From Knufia peltigerae (lineage: Eukaryota; Ascomycota; Eurotiomycetes; Chaetothyriales; Trichomeriaceae): 64,000 nucleotides of DNA. Below the pieces are notes generated by a model. The model was not told the DNA's origin. It searched no databases and saw nothing but the letters and a program-made list of their open reading frames with translations. Location of the stretch: NCBI GenBank assembly GCA_030247855.1, contig JAPDRN010000087.1, forward strand, positions 62,001 to 126,000, written 5' to 3'. The position numbers and the translations under genes are program-made. Shown here one piece after another: positions 33,369 to 43,942 of the stretch. How positions within the stretch are numbered: the first letter of the stretch is position 1; each line of letters opens with the position of its first letter.

Positions 33369-34799
33369 ATGGAAAGATTACAACTTCACGTCTGCGTCGT
33401 CGGTGCAGGTCTGGGTGGTCTCGCGGCTGCCATCGGTATCACCAGAGCAGGCCACAAAGTCACACTTCTAGAACAAGCACCTCAGTTGGGTGAGGTTGGC
33501 GCCGGCATCCAAATCCCCCCCAACACGACCAAGATCCTGGCCAGCTGGGGAATTCTACCCGCCATCGAAAAGGTGTCGGTCCGACCCAACAACGTGGTGA
33601 TGAGGTCTTACCGAGACGGCCAGATCTTATCCTCTCAACCTTTGATCCCCTTGTGCGAGGACGTCTATGGGTACCCTTACCTTCACATCCACCGTGCCGA
33701 CTACCACAAGATCCTCGTCGAGGAGGCGACGAGGTTGGGCGTGGACATCCGGCTGGACAGTTGCGTCACGGGCGTCGATTTCGAACGACCTGCCGTGCAC
33801 ATCAAGAACCGACCGGACCGACCCTTTGAGTGCGATTTGGTCATCGGGGCCGACGGTCTCAAAAGTGCCTGCCGCGAAGCCTTGCTGGGGAGACCGGACC
33901 CTCCGTACTTGACGGGAGACCTGGCCTACCGGATCACGGTCCCGGCGGAGGCCATGCTCGCCCACCCCTTACTCGCGGATCTCGTCGCGGTCCCCAACAT
34001 CAACATGTGGCTGGGCCCGGACAGTCACGTCGTCTGTTACCTTTTGAAAGGTGGCAACCTGTACAACATCGTCATCGCGTCCCCGGACAACCTCCCGGAG
34101 TTTGTCAGTCAACAAAAGGCGGACCTCGAAGAGATGCACGCCTTGTTCGAGGACTGGGACCCCAAACTCAGGGCCCTTTTGGATTTGTGTAAAGGGACGG
34201 CCAAGTGGAGGCTACAAAACTCCAGGGAGATGAGGACGTGGTCACACCCTTCCGGTCGCTTCACGTTACTCGGTGACGCTTGTCACGCGACTTTGCCGTA
34301 TCTCGCTCAAGGGGCGGCCCAAGCCGTCGAGGACGCCGCGGTTTTGGCCAGTTTGTTCGAAAAGATCCAACACAAGTACCAATTGGCCGATCTTCTGACC
34401 ATGTACGAGGCGGTCAGGAAACCCCGGGCGAGTCATGTGGTGAAGAAGAGTTCCGAAACTGGTCAGACAATCTATCACTTGCACGACGGCCCCAGACAGA
34501 AAGAAAGAGATCGTCAACTTTTGGCGGGTCAAGAAAACCCCTATGAAGGTTACCAGAATCGATGGCGGGACCCCGTGTTTCAAAAGTTCTTGTTCAGTTA
34601 CGACGCATTTGAAGAGGCAGAAAAGGCATGGGAGACTTACCGTAAAGGTCAATTCCCCGGGACGGCGGGAGATTTTGCCAGGGAAGATCCGGAAGGGGAA
34701 GGTGTCAGAAAGGCAGGTATACAAGAGGTCCGGGAGTTGAGAAAGGTGGAGGACAGGGAGAGAGGAATGATCGGGGTCGCCGGAGACGCGAGGTTGTGA
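33369..34799 (+). CDS. FAD-dependent monooxygenase, salicylate hydroxylase-like
   Basis: This intronless gene of 476 aa starts at ATG 33369. The N-terminus holds the Rossmann FAD motif VVGAGLGGLAAAIGITRAGH. Further group A flavoprotein monooxygenase landmarks are the DG motif VIGADGLKSACR and the second FAD/NADPH motif LLGDACHATLPYLAQGAAQA. VEDAAVLASLFEK follows. The family (UbiH/salicylate 1-monooxygenase) uses NAD(P)H and oxygen to hydroxylate aromatic acids such as salicylate. Substrate cannot be assigned. The C-terminus after about residue 390 is charged and helical. Third-position GC is high compared with the flanking spacer. It is not obviously part of a catabolic cluster; the next gene is a membrane protein of unknown role. 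Confidence 0.92.
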   Translation: MERLQLHVCVVGAGLGGLAAAIGITRAGHKVTLLEQAPQLGEVGAGIQIPPNTTKILASWGILPAIEKVSVRPNNVVMRSYRDGQILSSQPLIPLCEDVYGYPYLHIHRADYHKILVEEATRLGVDIRLDSCVTGVDFERPAVHIKNRPDRPFECDLVIGADGLKSACREALLGRPDPPYLTGDLAYRITVPAEAMLAHPLLADLVAVPNINMWLGPDSHVVCYLLKGGNLYNIVIASPDNLPEFVSQQKADLEEMHALFEDWDPKLRALLDLCKGTAKWRLQNSREMRTWSHPSGRFTLLGDACHATLPYLAQGAAQAVEDAAVLASLFEKIQHKYQLADLLTMYEAVRKPRASHVVKKSSETGQTIYHLHDGPRQKERDRQLLAGQENPYEGYQNRWRDPVFQKFLFSYDAFEEAEKAWETYRKGQFPGTAGDFAREDPEGEGVRKAGIQEVRELRKVEDRERGMIGVAGDARL

Positions 34800-35915
34800 T
34801 GAGAAGACTTTGTCCATTTTGTTTTTTTTGCTGGTCTATTGAGGTACGGACTATGTGTGTTTACGGGAGTACGGATGTGTTGTCTACATCTGAGATACAG
34901 GGTTCAGTCATGTTCAGTCATGTTTTACGTCCAGAACCATTTTGAGCTTTTGTACATATGTCGAACCAGAACGACGAAAGATTCGTCTAGAACAGAGAGA
35001 GACTAGAAGACATTTACTATATTCTGTCCTTGTGTTACGTACGGATGGAATATCCAAGCGACCAGAACAGCAACAATGGATGTTATTATGCAGGACTACA
35101 AATTCCCATGCGAGCTGAACACACTAGACAGAAACCCTGACGGCGCCTGGACCGGCCTGGGGTGGTAACGGGGTGGTGACTGTGGAGATGAGGTATCAAC
35201 CCCCGGAGCGAATCCTACAATAGGCGGTAGGCCTTAAGCCTCAAAGACCCATCACACCTCCATGTGAAAGCTTGATTGAGCCCCCGGGAAGTTGCTTAAC
35301 TAGATCAAGCCTTGAAGGCGCCTGCCATGTGGGAAATAGGCGACCCCGATGGTTCTGGCTCGTATTCGTCCAAAGCTTTGGTCTCTCCTCAACATCAACC
35401 AACAATCTCCTTTGGGACATTCTCTTCCCCTTTTTCCCCTCTAGACCATATTTTTGATAGCTCGACACTGGCTTGCTATTGATCCGGGGGGGGGGGTTCT
35501 CTTTTTCGTGGCTTGCTGAAAAGTGGTCTTTTTGATGCAAGCCACCGACACACTCTTGTCGTCTCAATGGTTGTCGTGTGGTGTCGTGTCAGAGCCGGCC
35601 AAATCCCTAGCTACCTACCTAGCACTTGCTGGTGGTGGTGAAGGGGAGGGATGGAGGACAGACAGGTAGGATGATGGTGTCTGTTTTTTGTCCTTCTTGC
35701 CCCGTCGGAGGGGGGAATCATTTGATATGAATGCTAGGTGAATCCCTCTGTTGCCTTCCCTCCCTCCCCTTCATGTCTGGGTCCTTTTCTACCTCGAGGA
35801 GACGACTTTCTCTCGTCAAACACCAGAAGTGACAACTACCGTCGCCAGTCCTTTACTTCTAGGTCGACACCGGAAGTGACTACTGTTGTCAGTCTCTTAC
35901 TTCAAGGTCGACAAC
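34800..35915. other. Intergenic region and leader of the membrane-protein gene
   Basis: This includes a G run near 35484-35493 and an imperfect tandem duplication at 35820-35910 directly before the next start codon. No gene was seen. Confidence 0.6.
35820..35910 (+). repeat. Imperfect tandem duplication (47 and 44 bp) in the 5' leader
   Basis: Unit 1 (35820-35866) and unit 2 (35867-35910) share ACACC-GAAGTGAC, then a CAGTC-CTTACTTC core, then AGGTCG. They differ by several substitutions and a 3-nt deletion. Unit 2 ends six bases before the ATG at 35916, so both probably lie in the mRNA leader. Confidence 0.85.
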
Positions 35916-38258
35916 ATGGCGTACAACATGGATGGTCAAAAGATTGATCCCATCACTGAAAAGCCTATCGTCGAAGCCAGTGTCACTGCTGTTCAAGACG
36001 ATCCAAACACGTTGGAAGGCGACACGATCCGTCCGAGTCGTGACCTGAAATCTGCCATATATGCGATCGTCGGTGGTGTGGCACTACCGTGTATCCCCAT
36101 CATCGTCGTCTCGGCAGTTCTTCTCTACTTCATCTTCAAACATCGCATCGTCCCACGAGAAGGGTGGCCCGAACTCTACGTGCCAAGGGACAAAGTGGGC
36201 TACAACAGTATCAACAACATCACCCAAGCCATCAAAGACGTACGGTACGAGGGTGGCAGACCGGCATATTATGTTGCCTACAACCCTTCCACCATCACCA
36301 CCATCGCGTCGTGGACAGGCAGGGTCATCCCGTACCTTTCGAGCTCCATCATGGCCCTGGTGGCCTTCTTTGCCGCTCGACACATTGTCCTGAAGTCCAA
36401 GCGAGGGCACCCCACTGAATTGCCTACCCCGGAGCAGCTGACTCTCCTGATCAATTTACTCGGTGGCAATGGCTTCAGTCCGCTGAAAGACACCGTGCTC
36501 TACAGATGGGGCAGAAAGGAGAGACTGGTGGCTCCCCTGCCCGCGGCCTTTACAGCTCTCTTCGTCATCACTCTTCTGGGGGTGTTCATACCCATCATCG
36601 ACACGTGGTTTGGTATCGCTGTCCATCCGGCAACCATCACTCAGCTATACAACACTTCGACTTCGGCCTATCATTCCTTTGGTCGCAGTCTCGATCGTGG
36701 CACTTCGGATTCCCCGATCTGCCCAGATGGCCCGCGCACAGCAGGAGACAATGATCAAAACTGGTTCTGGCCTTGTAACTTGTACATTGGCACGCTGCAC
36801 TTGGAAAACATCTTTCTCGTCGGAGGGGAAGCCGCGTCCAAAGTACAACTGGACCAGCCGACCAACGACATGATTTCCAACTATACTGGTACCCTTCCCT
36901 CGTCACCCCATAAGCACAACGAGACCTTCTTCTTCTACAGCGACCAAAGGAGCAGTGCGGCTCTCGATTACAAAGCCCAGACGATGGGCATGGCCACGCA
37001 GTGCGACCTCGCCACAACTCGCTGCCACGCCGACTATTCCAACCATACGGATCTTTCGTCTTTTCGCTGCTCTGCCGGATTCGCTGGTGATTTGACCCAA
37101 TGTCTTCCCAACGTCTGGTCCACCGACGAATCTTCCGGCTCTTGCGGAATGGGCATTGGTTTCGCGACGGACGCTGAGCTCTCTCAGGCTGCAGCCATGG
37201 TCAACCTGACGGATGGATACAACTACTCTACAGGATCCCTCCCGGCTCTGCTGCAGCAAAACCCCATGTATTTCGGAGCGTGGGCAATGGGCTATCCCGG
37301 CGACGACGAAAAGAACAATCTCTACAACAACATGGACCCAGAGATCTTTCCAGGCGGCCGCGCCAACGCGGTCTGGATGCTCAACTGCACCTCGACCATC
37401 TACGACGTCACGTACACCTACTCGAACGGCAAGCTGCACAGCTTCGACGCCACGCCGGCCTCTCCGGAATGGGGTGCTTTTTTCTCTGCCCCCTTTGCGT
37501 GGTCGCCCATCGTTTTGGGTATGAAACAGGCCTCTCTCGCCCTCGAAAATGCCGCGTACCTGGCCAGCTACACGGCCACCGACGCACAAGACATGGCCAA
37601 CATCTGGGCCAACCAGTTTAGTCGGTCTGCACTCGAATTGTCCGTGGGCGTTTTCTCTCCTCTCGTCAACGACATTGAACAGGTCCGGAACAGTACTGTC
37701 CAAGTGGCCCGCATCCCATTGATTCCACTTTACCTGCTGTTGAGTTTCAAGTTTCTTTATGTCATTGTCGTGGTCATCTTGGCCATTGGAGCTTATTGTT
37801 TTACTCACCCTGCCGAGACCGAGATCGTCAAAGCCCAACTCAGCGTCAAGGGGTTGGCGGCCGCTCATTTTGACCAACCGGACTTGATGAGACAGGATGT
37901 CGTCAAACAAGTCCAATCTAGATTGGAACAGGCGAAAGGAGATGGAAACGGAGTAGCAGGACCAAGCAGCAGTCCTGAAGGTTCTTCTAGTACGGCATCG
38001 ACCCCTCCACCACCACCACCACCACCACCACAACAACAACTCGGACGTGCAGCCACGGCACCCGTAGGAGGAGGCGAGCGAGAGGAACACAAACCGAAAA
38101 TCGGTCTGATGCCGACCCGTGCGGGAACCTGGCAGTTTGTGCTCATGGCCAGCGGGGCCTGGCAGAGCGTCAAACCCATCGTCCAGAGTTTCGTCCTGTC
38201 CGACGCCAGAGCCGGGGAACTAGGGACCGCGGGTGACGTTTACGCCGCTTGGAAGTGA
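35916..38258 (+). CDS. Large polytopic membrane protein with extracellular domain, unknown function
   Basis: This intronless gene of 780 aa uses the first ATG after the leader duplication. About 45 soluble residues are followed by hydrophobic segments near residues 48-74 (VALPCIPIIVVSAVLLYFIF), 135-160 and 205-232. A region of about 370 residues follows with cysteines and several N-x-S/T sequons, which is therefore probably extracytoplasmic. A last strong segment lies near 605-635 (FKFLYVIVVVILAIGAYCF). The C-terminal tail holds a Pro9 run encoded by a CCA/CCT repeat and a conserved-looking AGTWQFVLMASGAWQSVKP block. I have seen similar proteins annotated only as hypothetical in filamentous fungi. 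Role and location beyond membrane are unknown. Confidence 0.82.
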   Translation: MAYNMDGQKIDPITEKPIVEASVTAVQDDPNTLEGDTIRPSRDLKSAIYAIVGGVALPCIPIIVVSAVLLYFIFKHRIVPREGWPELYVPRDKVGYNSINNITQAIKDVRYEGGRPAYYVAYNPSTITTIASWTGRVIPYLSSSIMALVAFFAARHIVLKSKRGHPTELPTPEQLTLLINLLGGNGFSPLKDTVLYRWGRKERLVAPLPAAFTALFVITLLGVFIPIIDTWFGIAVHPATITQLYNTSTSAYHSFGRSLDRGTSDSPICPDGPRTAGDNDQNWFWPCNLYIGTLHLENIFLVGGEAASKVQLDQPTNDMISNYTGTLPSSPHKHNETFFFYSDQRSSAALDYKAQTMGMATQCDLATTRCHADYSNHTDLSSFRCSAGFAGDLTQCLPNVWSTDESSGSCGMGIGFATDAELSQAAAMVNLTDGYNYSTGSLPALLQQNPMYFGAWAMGYPGDDEKNNLYNNMDPEIFPGGRANAVWMLNCTSTIYDVTYTYSNGKLHSFDATPASPEWGAFFSAPFAWSPIVLGMKQASLALENAAYLASYTATDAQDMANIWANQFSRSALELSVGVFSPLVNDIEQVRNSTVQVARIPLIPLYLLLSFKFLYVIVVVILAIGAYCFTHPAETEIVKAQLSVKGLAAAHFDQPDLMRQDVVKQVQSRLEQAKGDGNGVAGPSSSPEGSSSTASTPPPPPPPPPQQQLGRAATAPVGGGEREEHKPKIGLMPTRAGTWQFVLMASGAWQSVKPIVQSFVLSDARAGELGTAGDVYAAWK

Positions 38259-38616
38259 GAATTTCTCTTGTTCATATAAAAAGCACACGCAGGGAGGCGC
38301 ACCCATGATGATGACACGATTTGTAAACCCAAAAAGATGCCAAGGTAGTTTCGTCGCGTATACGAGAGACATGTATATCCAGATGATTTGATTACAGAGT
38401 GAACAAAAAAACACATTCATCGGCTTCCTTGCAGTACCTAGTACAGAGCGCGTCATGCATTCAGTGCCGTGGTTCGTATTCAGTACATACCTGCCATTGG
38501 AACTGTCGAGGGCAAAAAGGAAAAATATTATCCAACATACAGTACTACGGATCGTTCCGTATAGGCACGTACATATTGGTTCGATGACCACTGTTTCTTT
38601 CCAAAGGATCTCAAAT
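38259..38616. other. Convergent intergenic spacer
   Basis: This is 358 bp between the stops of the membrane-protein gene (+) and palA (-). No further feature was seen. Confidence 0.5.
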
Positions 38617-41196
38617 CTAGGCACGCCTGGGGACGGGGTATCCCGCCTGACCCGGCTGGTTCGCCGGCGCGCCACCGAACCTGATGCCCATGTCGGGCGT
38701 CCACACCCCGCCGCCGCCGATGCTCCCACCCGCGACGTTCACGGGCACCGGGGCGGCGGCGGCGGCGGCGGCCGAAGGCATGACCCCCGCCTCCACGGAC
38801 GGGGGAGGTGGGTGGTGATTCCTCGTCGGCACCGGCGCCGGGATCCCGTCCTGCTGTTGTCCCGCCGGCCCCCCCGTCGGCCCCCGTTCGTGCCCCTGCC
38901 CCTGCCCGTGCGGCTGTGGCTGTGGGTTGGCGACCTGCGCCCGGCTCCTCGTCTTCGGTCCGGCCAGTTCTCTCCTCGTCTCTTCCAGGTTCAACCTCCC
39001 CATGTCTTGCCCCGCGAGCTCGGCCTCCATCTGACTGGCCTCGACGCGTCGTTCGTTGACCTGGGCCTTGCAGTTCTCCCTGAACCGGGTGACGTGCCCG
39101 GCCAGGTCGTTGTAAAACTTCCGGCCCGTCTCGAGGTTGCTGATGAGCTCCTTGTACTTGGCGTACCCGGTGTCCAACGCCTGCAGGGCCTTTTGCCGGT
39201 CGCGCGTGCTGGTGTCGCCTCTCCGCGCTTCGACGAAGGTCTTGTTTGCCTCCCGGAGTCGCGCCACAATCTGGTCTTGTTCTTCCTGCTCGGCCACCAA
39301 GATGTCGCGGTCCGAGTCGTACGTCTGTAGCCGCCTATCGAACAAGCCCTCGAATTGACCCGGGTCGATCTTTTGCATGGGGAATTCTCGCTCGAGTCTG
39401 GCCGCCTCGGCGAGTAGGGCAGGCCCAACATCATCAGCTTGCGCCTTCTCGCGGAGGGCAATGACGCGGTTCTTCCTCCGAGTCTCTAGACGAGATACCT
39501 CGTTCAGGCACGTGCGAAGGCGGGATGCAGCTTGGTCAATCGTCGGTGTCATCTCCACTTGTCGGGAAGAAGGCACAAATCGCTCGAGGTCACGATTTGT
39601 GCCGCTGAGCACTTTGAGAATGTGTTCGTTCTCGCGGAATTTGGCTTGTACAAGATTGTCGCTTGACGCTGCCGAGTTCAGGTACGTCTGGAGATCTTTC
39701 GAGCTTTGGTATAGCTTTGCCAGGGCGACTTCCGATGGCGGTCGATTCCACCTGTCTGTACCGTATCTCGACCGGGCCCTGTCATCTTCGGCCTTTTCGG
39801 CATCCAGAAGCGAGACACCTTCTTGGTAGATTGACAGGTCATTTGTCTTGAGTTTGGTAGTGTCTTCTATTGACCGTTTTATGCGATACAGGGCATCTTG
39901 TTGACGAAGCTCTTCGGCCTTTGAGACCAAACTACCTGGAATACCAAGTGGCTTTTCCAGTGCTTGTAATGAGCCGGGCAGATCGAGTGATTGGAGGACT
40001 TCGCGCACCCTCGCAGTCATGGCCTCAAGATCTGCAATGATCGATTGGTTGACCAGACGGTCTCGACGATCTTCGTATATCGACGCCGCCTGGTGGACAG
40101 CATAGGGAACAAGCTTCTCAAACAGAGGTTTTCCAAACGGTTGTCCTTGTCCGAGGAGCGAAATTCCATTTGTTACCTCTGCGGGTGTTTTTGGTGCGAC
40201 CATGTTGGTGCGGTCGAGAAGTCTCAGCTCTGATTTTGGCGTGACGGCTTGTAGGTAGATGACATCGTTGTCCTTCTCCGCTCTCTTCAGATCTTCTTGT
40301 ACTCTGGTCTTGAGTCCATTCAAATCTCCCACCACAGTTGCGTTGACCCATCTAGCTTCCTGAAGTCCCTCATTGACGCAGTTAATACTGTCTTTTAACC
40401 GAGCGATTTCTTCTCCGTACTGCTTGTTCTGTAAACAATACCTGGATTGTCTGTACTGAGCGGCCGCCGCAAAATGGTGGTGTTTTGCTTGCATGTGATG
40501 TATCCATTCGCTACTTACCGCTCTCGACTGACGAGATGCGTCTGCCGCGGCGATGTAGTAGTCCGACACTTTGGCTGCCAATTTAGCGACTGTCCCGTCG
40601 GACATATTTTTTTTGACCGTGATTTGCCAAAAGCATTCCTGTGCTTGAGCGAGACAGAGATTTTGTAGACTGTCTAATGTCACATCATCCATATCTTCGG
40701 GAGGGGAGGATCGCATCTCTGGTATGATTTCTGTTCGCATGAAGGCGAAGACCCCCGCCGCGGAAATTCCATATTCCGCCGCCTGTTTGAGTCCGTCAAC
40801 GGTGGTCCAATTCGTGTGGGTCGATAACTGTGAGTACAGCGCGGCAAGGTTGAACAATACATTCGCCAGTTCGAACCTGATGTTGTTCTGCAAAAGTGGC
40901 TTGTCCCTATCGTATCCAATGGCGGGGTACCAGGGGAAGTCCACACCAATATCGATGGGGAATTTTCCTCCCAGGTACCGCAGTTGAGCGGCGTAGACTG
41001 TCAGACGCCTTATTCCACTGGTGTGAGGTTCTTGAACACTGATGGCATCGGACCGGAGGAAATCGATTTCTCGAAGATCATCTGTAAACATGCCCGGAGA
41101 CTGGTCGTATTTGCTGGAGATGTACTGTTTAATGGCAGAGGAGAGGTCGACCGAATGTGTCCGCCGAAAAGGTATTTCGAGTACATTTGATGCCAT
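38617..41196 (-). CDS. palA: pH-response regulator PalA/Rim20 (BRO1-domain protein)
   Basis: A single exon of 859 aa starts at ATG 41194-41196. An N-terminal BRO1 domain fills about residues 5-385, beginning VLEIPFRRTHSVDLSSAIKQ and including LGGKFPIDIGVDFPWYPAIG. A coiled-coil V domain (about 400-720) follows, then a Pro/Gln/Gly-rich tail with an Ala8 run encoded by a GCC repeat. PalA/Rim20 binds YPxL motifs of the PacC/Rim101 factor and the ESCRT-III protein Vps32 at endosomal sites, allowing PalB/Rim13 to cleave PacC at alkaline pH. Length and order match Aspergillus PalA. Its promoter faces that of the aldolase/adducin gene. Confidence 0.95.
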   Translation of the reverse strand: MASNVLEIPFRRTHSVDLSSAIKQYISSKYDQSPGMFTDDLREIDFLRSDAISVQEPHTSGIRRLTVYAAQLRYLGGKFPIDIGVDFPWYPAIGYDRDKPLLQNNIRFELANVLFNLAALYSQLSTHTNWTTVDGLKQAAEYGISAAGVFAFMRTEIIPEMRSSPPEDMDDVTLDSLQNLCLAQAQECFWQITVKKNMSDGTVAKLAAKVSDYYIAAADASRQSRAVSSEWIHHMQAKHHHFAAAAQYRQSRYCLQNKQYGEEIARLKDSINCVNEGLQEARWVNATVVGDLNGLKTRVQEDLKRAEKDNDVIYLQAVTPKSELRLLDRTNMVAPKTPAEVTNGISLLGQGQPFGKPLFEKLVPYAVHQAASIYEDRRDRLVNQSIIADLEAMTARVREVLQSLDLPGSLQALEKPLGIPGSLVSKAEELRQQDALYRIKRSIEDTTKLKTNDLSIYQEGVSLLDAEKAEDDRARSRYGTDRWNRPPSEVALAKLYQSSKDLQTYLNSAASSDNLVQAKFRENEHILKVLSGTNRDLERFVPSSRQVEMTPTIDQAASRLRTCLNEVSRLETRRKNRVIALREKAQADDVGPALLAEAARLEREFPMQKIDPGQFEGLFDRRLQTYDSDRDILVAEQEEQDQIVARLREANKTFVEARRGDTSTRDRQKALQALDTGYAKYKELISNLETGRKFYNDLAGHVTRFRENCKAQVNERRVEASQMEAELAGQDMGRLNLEETRRELAGPKTRSRAQVANPQPQPHGQGQGHERGPTGGPAGQQQDGIPAPVPTRNHHPPPPSVEAGVMPSAAAAAAAPVPVNVAGGSIGGGGVWTPDMGIRFGGAPANQPGQAGYPVPRRA

Positions 41197-41839
41197 CTTG
41201 CATCGGGGTGTGGGAGGTAATTGTCACGACCAAATATTGGACATTGATTAATTCAACTATGTTGAAATGCGCAGTTTCCAGCTGCGTCAACATCAGGCTG
41301 CGATGGCCCTAAGATCTGAGCCTTGTGGTGACGTCAGTTACTTCGCGAGATCACGTGAAAATATGAATATGTTTCTTCAGCCTTGCGACCGAAGGACTTG
41401 TCGTGTGAAAGTCCCGGTGTGACCGGCCCGGTGCAATGCCACTCAACATCAGCTGTGCGAGGAACTAAAGATCTCACAATACACTATTCTGTGGATAACA
41501 GACCACCAAAGGGAAAGTGACAGCTTGATTCTCGGAGTCGCCTTCCTCCCAAAGTTCTAGTCGTAGAATTTTCTCCCAATCGAAAACTGTCGGATATCAG
41601 CGAAGCGGCAGGAGTCCCCGACGGAGAGAGCACAAGGACCCCACGTTGGATATTTCCTACGCCTTATTAAACTTGTCCTGCTACCGATTAGAGTGTTTCT
41701 TGTGTACATAGATTGTTGATATACGAATTGTTCGATTGTGAATTTCAGACTGAAAGAAGCAGATTGGTCCCGCGCACCCTCATTCGGACTCCTTTTTTCA
41801 CGCAAACAGGTCTTGTTCTCTACAGTACAATCTTTCAGC
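41197..41839. other. Divergent promoter region, palA and aldolase/adducin gene
   Basis: This 643-bp spacer holds a perfect CRE (TGACGTCA) and a TCACGTGA palindrome, listed separately. No gene was seen. Confidence 0.6.
41329..41358. promoter_or_regulatory. CRE (TGACGTCA) and TCACGTGA palindrome
   Basis: TGACGTCA lies at 41329-41336 and TCACGTGA at 41351-41358, about 130-160 bp upstream of the palA start on the minus strand. The first is a bZIP (ATF/CREB) consensus, the second a bHLH E-box of the Cbf1/SREBP type. Both are perfect palindromes, so they could serve either gene. Confidence 0.55.
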
Positions 41840-42835
41840 ATGGCTCCAACCGCTATCAGCGACATTTTACCCTCGGGCCCTTTTGCCTCGAAATCGGTCA
41901 AGCCGGCCGACCAAGAACACCACGTTCACGGCATGGAAGACAAGTCACCAATGGCGGCCATCTCTCACGGCGACGTGATGCTCCCTGGTGTCCCTACATT
42001 TACAGACATGGCCGCTAAGCGTCAATGGCAACTCGAGCACATGGCAGCGGCTTTCCGCCACTGGGCTCGAGAGGGCTACGTCGAGGGTATCTCGGGACAC
42101 ATCAGTGTCAGGGACCCAGAACATGAGGATGTTTTCTGGACAAATCGTATGTGATGATTCTCTTATACTATCGCTTGATGGAAGAATCCAAAAAGAAAAT
42201 ACTAGTATACTGATTTTTGACCCTTAGCCCTCGGTGTACACTTTGGCCTCCTCAAGGCAAGTGACATGATCGCAGTCAACTTTGACGGCAAGGTCGTTGG
42301 CGGCAACCGAACTCGCCCTCCCAACGCCGCTGGGTTTTTGATTCACAGCGAAGTCCACAAGGCTCGTCCAGACGTCCACGCCGTCTGCCACGCACACACG
42401 GTCTACGGCAAGGCGTGGAGCGTGTTCGGCAAACCCATCGAGATGCTCACCCAGGACGCTTGCAAGTTCTACAAGTCGCACAGCGTGTACAACTCGTACG
42501 GCGGCGTCGTGCTGGCCAGCGAGGAAGGCGCCCAGATCGCCAAAGCCCTCGGCCCGACCAACAAGGCCGCCATCCTGCGAAACCACGGTATCCTGACGGT
42601 CGGCAAGACGGTCGACGAAGCTGCGTTCTTGTTTTTGTCGATGGAGCACGCGTGCCAGGGTCAATTGCTCGCCGAGGCCGCTTCTCAAGGCGGTAACATC
42701 CCGAAGGTCCTCATCGACGACGAAGAGGCCGCATACACCAACAAGATGGAAAGCGACTCGGAAACGTGCTACGCCGAGTTCCAGGCCTATTATGAATGGG
42801 AGGACTACCACACCAAGGGAGAGTTCAAGAAGTGA
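41840..42835 (+). CDS. Class II aldolase/adducin-domain protein
   Basis: There are two exons, 41840-42146 and 42228-42835, joined through an 81-nt intron (GTATGT...TTAG) that restores NPLGVHFGLLKASD; 304 aa in total. The class II aldolase/adducin fold covers about residues 60-260. Metal-site histidines are in HSEVHKARPDVHAVCHAHTV, with a second block, RNHGILTVGKTVDEAAF. Bacterial relatives cleave sugar phosphates (fuculose-1-phosphate aldolase); adducin-type members lack activity. The zinc-binding H-x-H pair is present here, so catalysis is possible. Fungal members of this form are common and mostly uncharacterised. Probably cytosolic. Confidence 0.92.
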
Positions 42836-43942
42836 TGAAAGATATATACTTATGAGGCATGTGACGAAGGATCCAGCGTCGTGGTACGTACGGGAGGAAG
42901 CAAAGAGACGTGTGAAATGACATGACAACTGGAGAAGACACAGGGGCATTGGCGGAGCCACACCTAAGGAGGCTGTACCAACAATTGTGTGCGGATCCAT
43001 TCATTGGATTGAAACGGCCAGCCTTTGACTGGTCTTCTATTGGCTTGTGAGAAATCACCACAAATCAAAGCACATGCGTTTCGGGACAAGATGATGCATG
43101 GCCATCTGATCTGCACGAAACGTGTATGCAAATCCCTTCATTGGTTGTATATAACTTGGTGAGACTGCATTTGGCATAGAATTTTTGGAATCAAAGCACA
43201 TTAGGTACAGACCAAGACTTTTTTTGATATCTAGAGTGTACCCATGGGCGACTCTGCATTTGATCAGCTACAAACCTTTTGGCCGTCCTGTCTTTTGATG
43301 ATTTGATCGAGAGAAGTAGTGGATACTCGGTGGTTTCTCGTCCACCGTTGTTGGCAGTGCCCCGAAACCCGACACAATTCGAACCTTGATGGATGGCAAA
43401 GGGGGTTGTGAATGGACTTCATATCCAGTTTATGGAATGGTCCATCTGGTCTGTTCTAAATGACCAATGGGCCCATGACCGATCAATCGAGTTCTTGAAG
43501 TTGTGAGGAGGCCCAATACTATACTTGATACCTACTAACTGGGGCCTCTCGGGTGGTTCCAACTTCCAAGTGGTTTGAATCCCTAAGCTATATGCGATCG
43601 GACCCTTCTCGGTGAGAGTCGGATATACCAGGCTCCAAAGAACAAATTCTATAGGAGTAAAATCCCCAGAGAACTTGTTTCTGTTTCCGTCTTTCTGAAA
43701 CTTTGCATGTCTCGACGCACATAGGGATGCTTTTCCGTGGTTGTGGATTTTCCCCCATTTTCTAGCGACCCGTCCTTTCCGCATTGGTGGGTGTTTTTGT
43801 GAATTCCTTCAAGACGATCATGATCAACACCGTAGTTTTCGATTCTGGTTCGAAATCGGAAGCAGTCCACGTTTGGCTTCAAGGCTGATGCTGTTGATGC
43901 CGCTGCTGTACGGGCCCGTTGGCGTTTTGGCGTTTGTTCGAT
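42836..43942. other. Convergent intergenic region
   Basis: This is 1.1 kb between the aldolase gene (+) and a small membrane-protein gene (-). Only short, domain-free ORFs were seen. Confidence 0.5.

Noticed and set aside
36903..38090. 395-codon minus-strand ORF opposite the large membrane protein
   Set aside because: Low-complexity shadow; the plus strand has membrane segments, sequons and a clean start.
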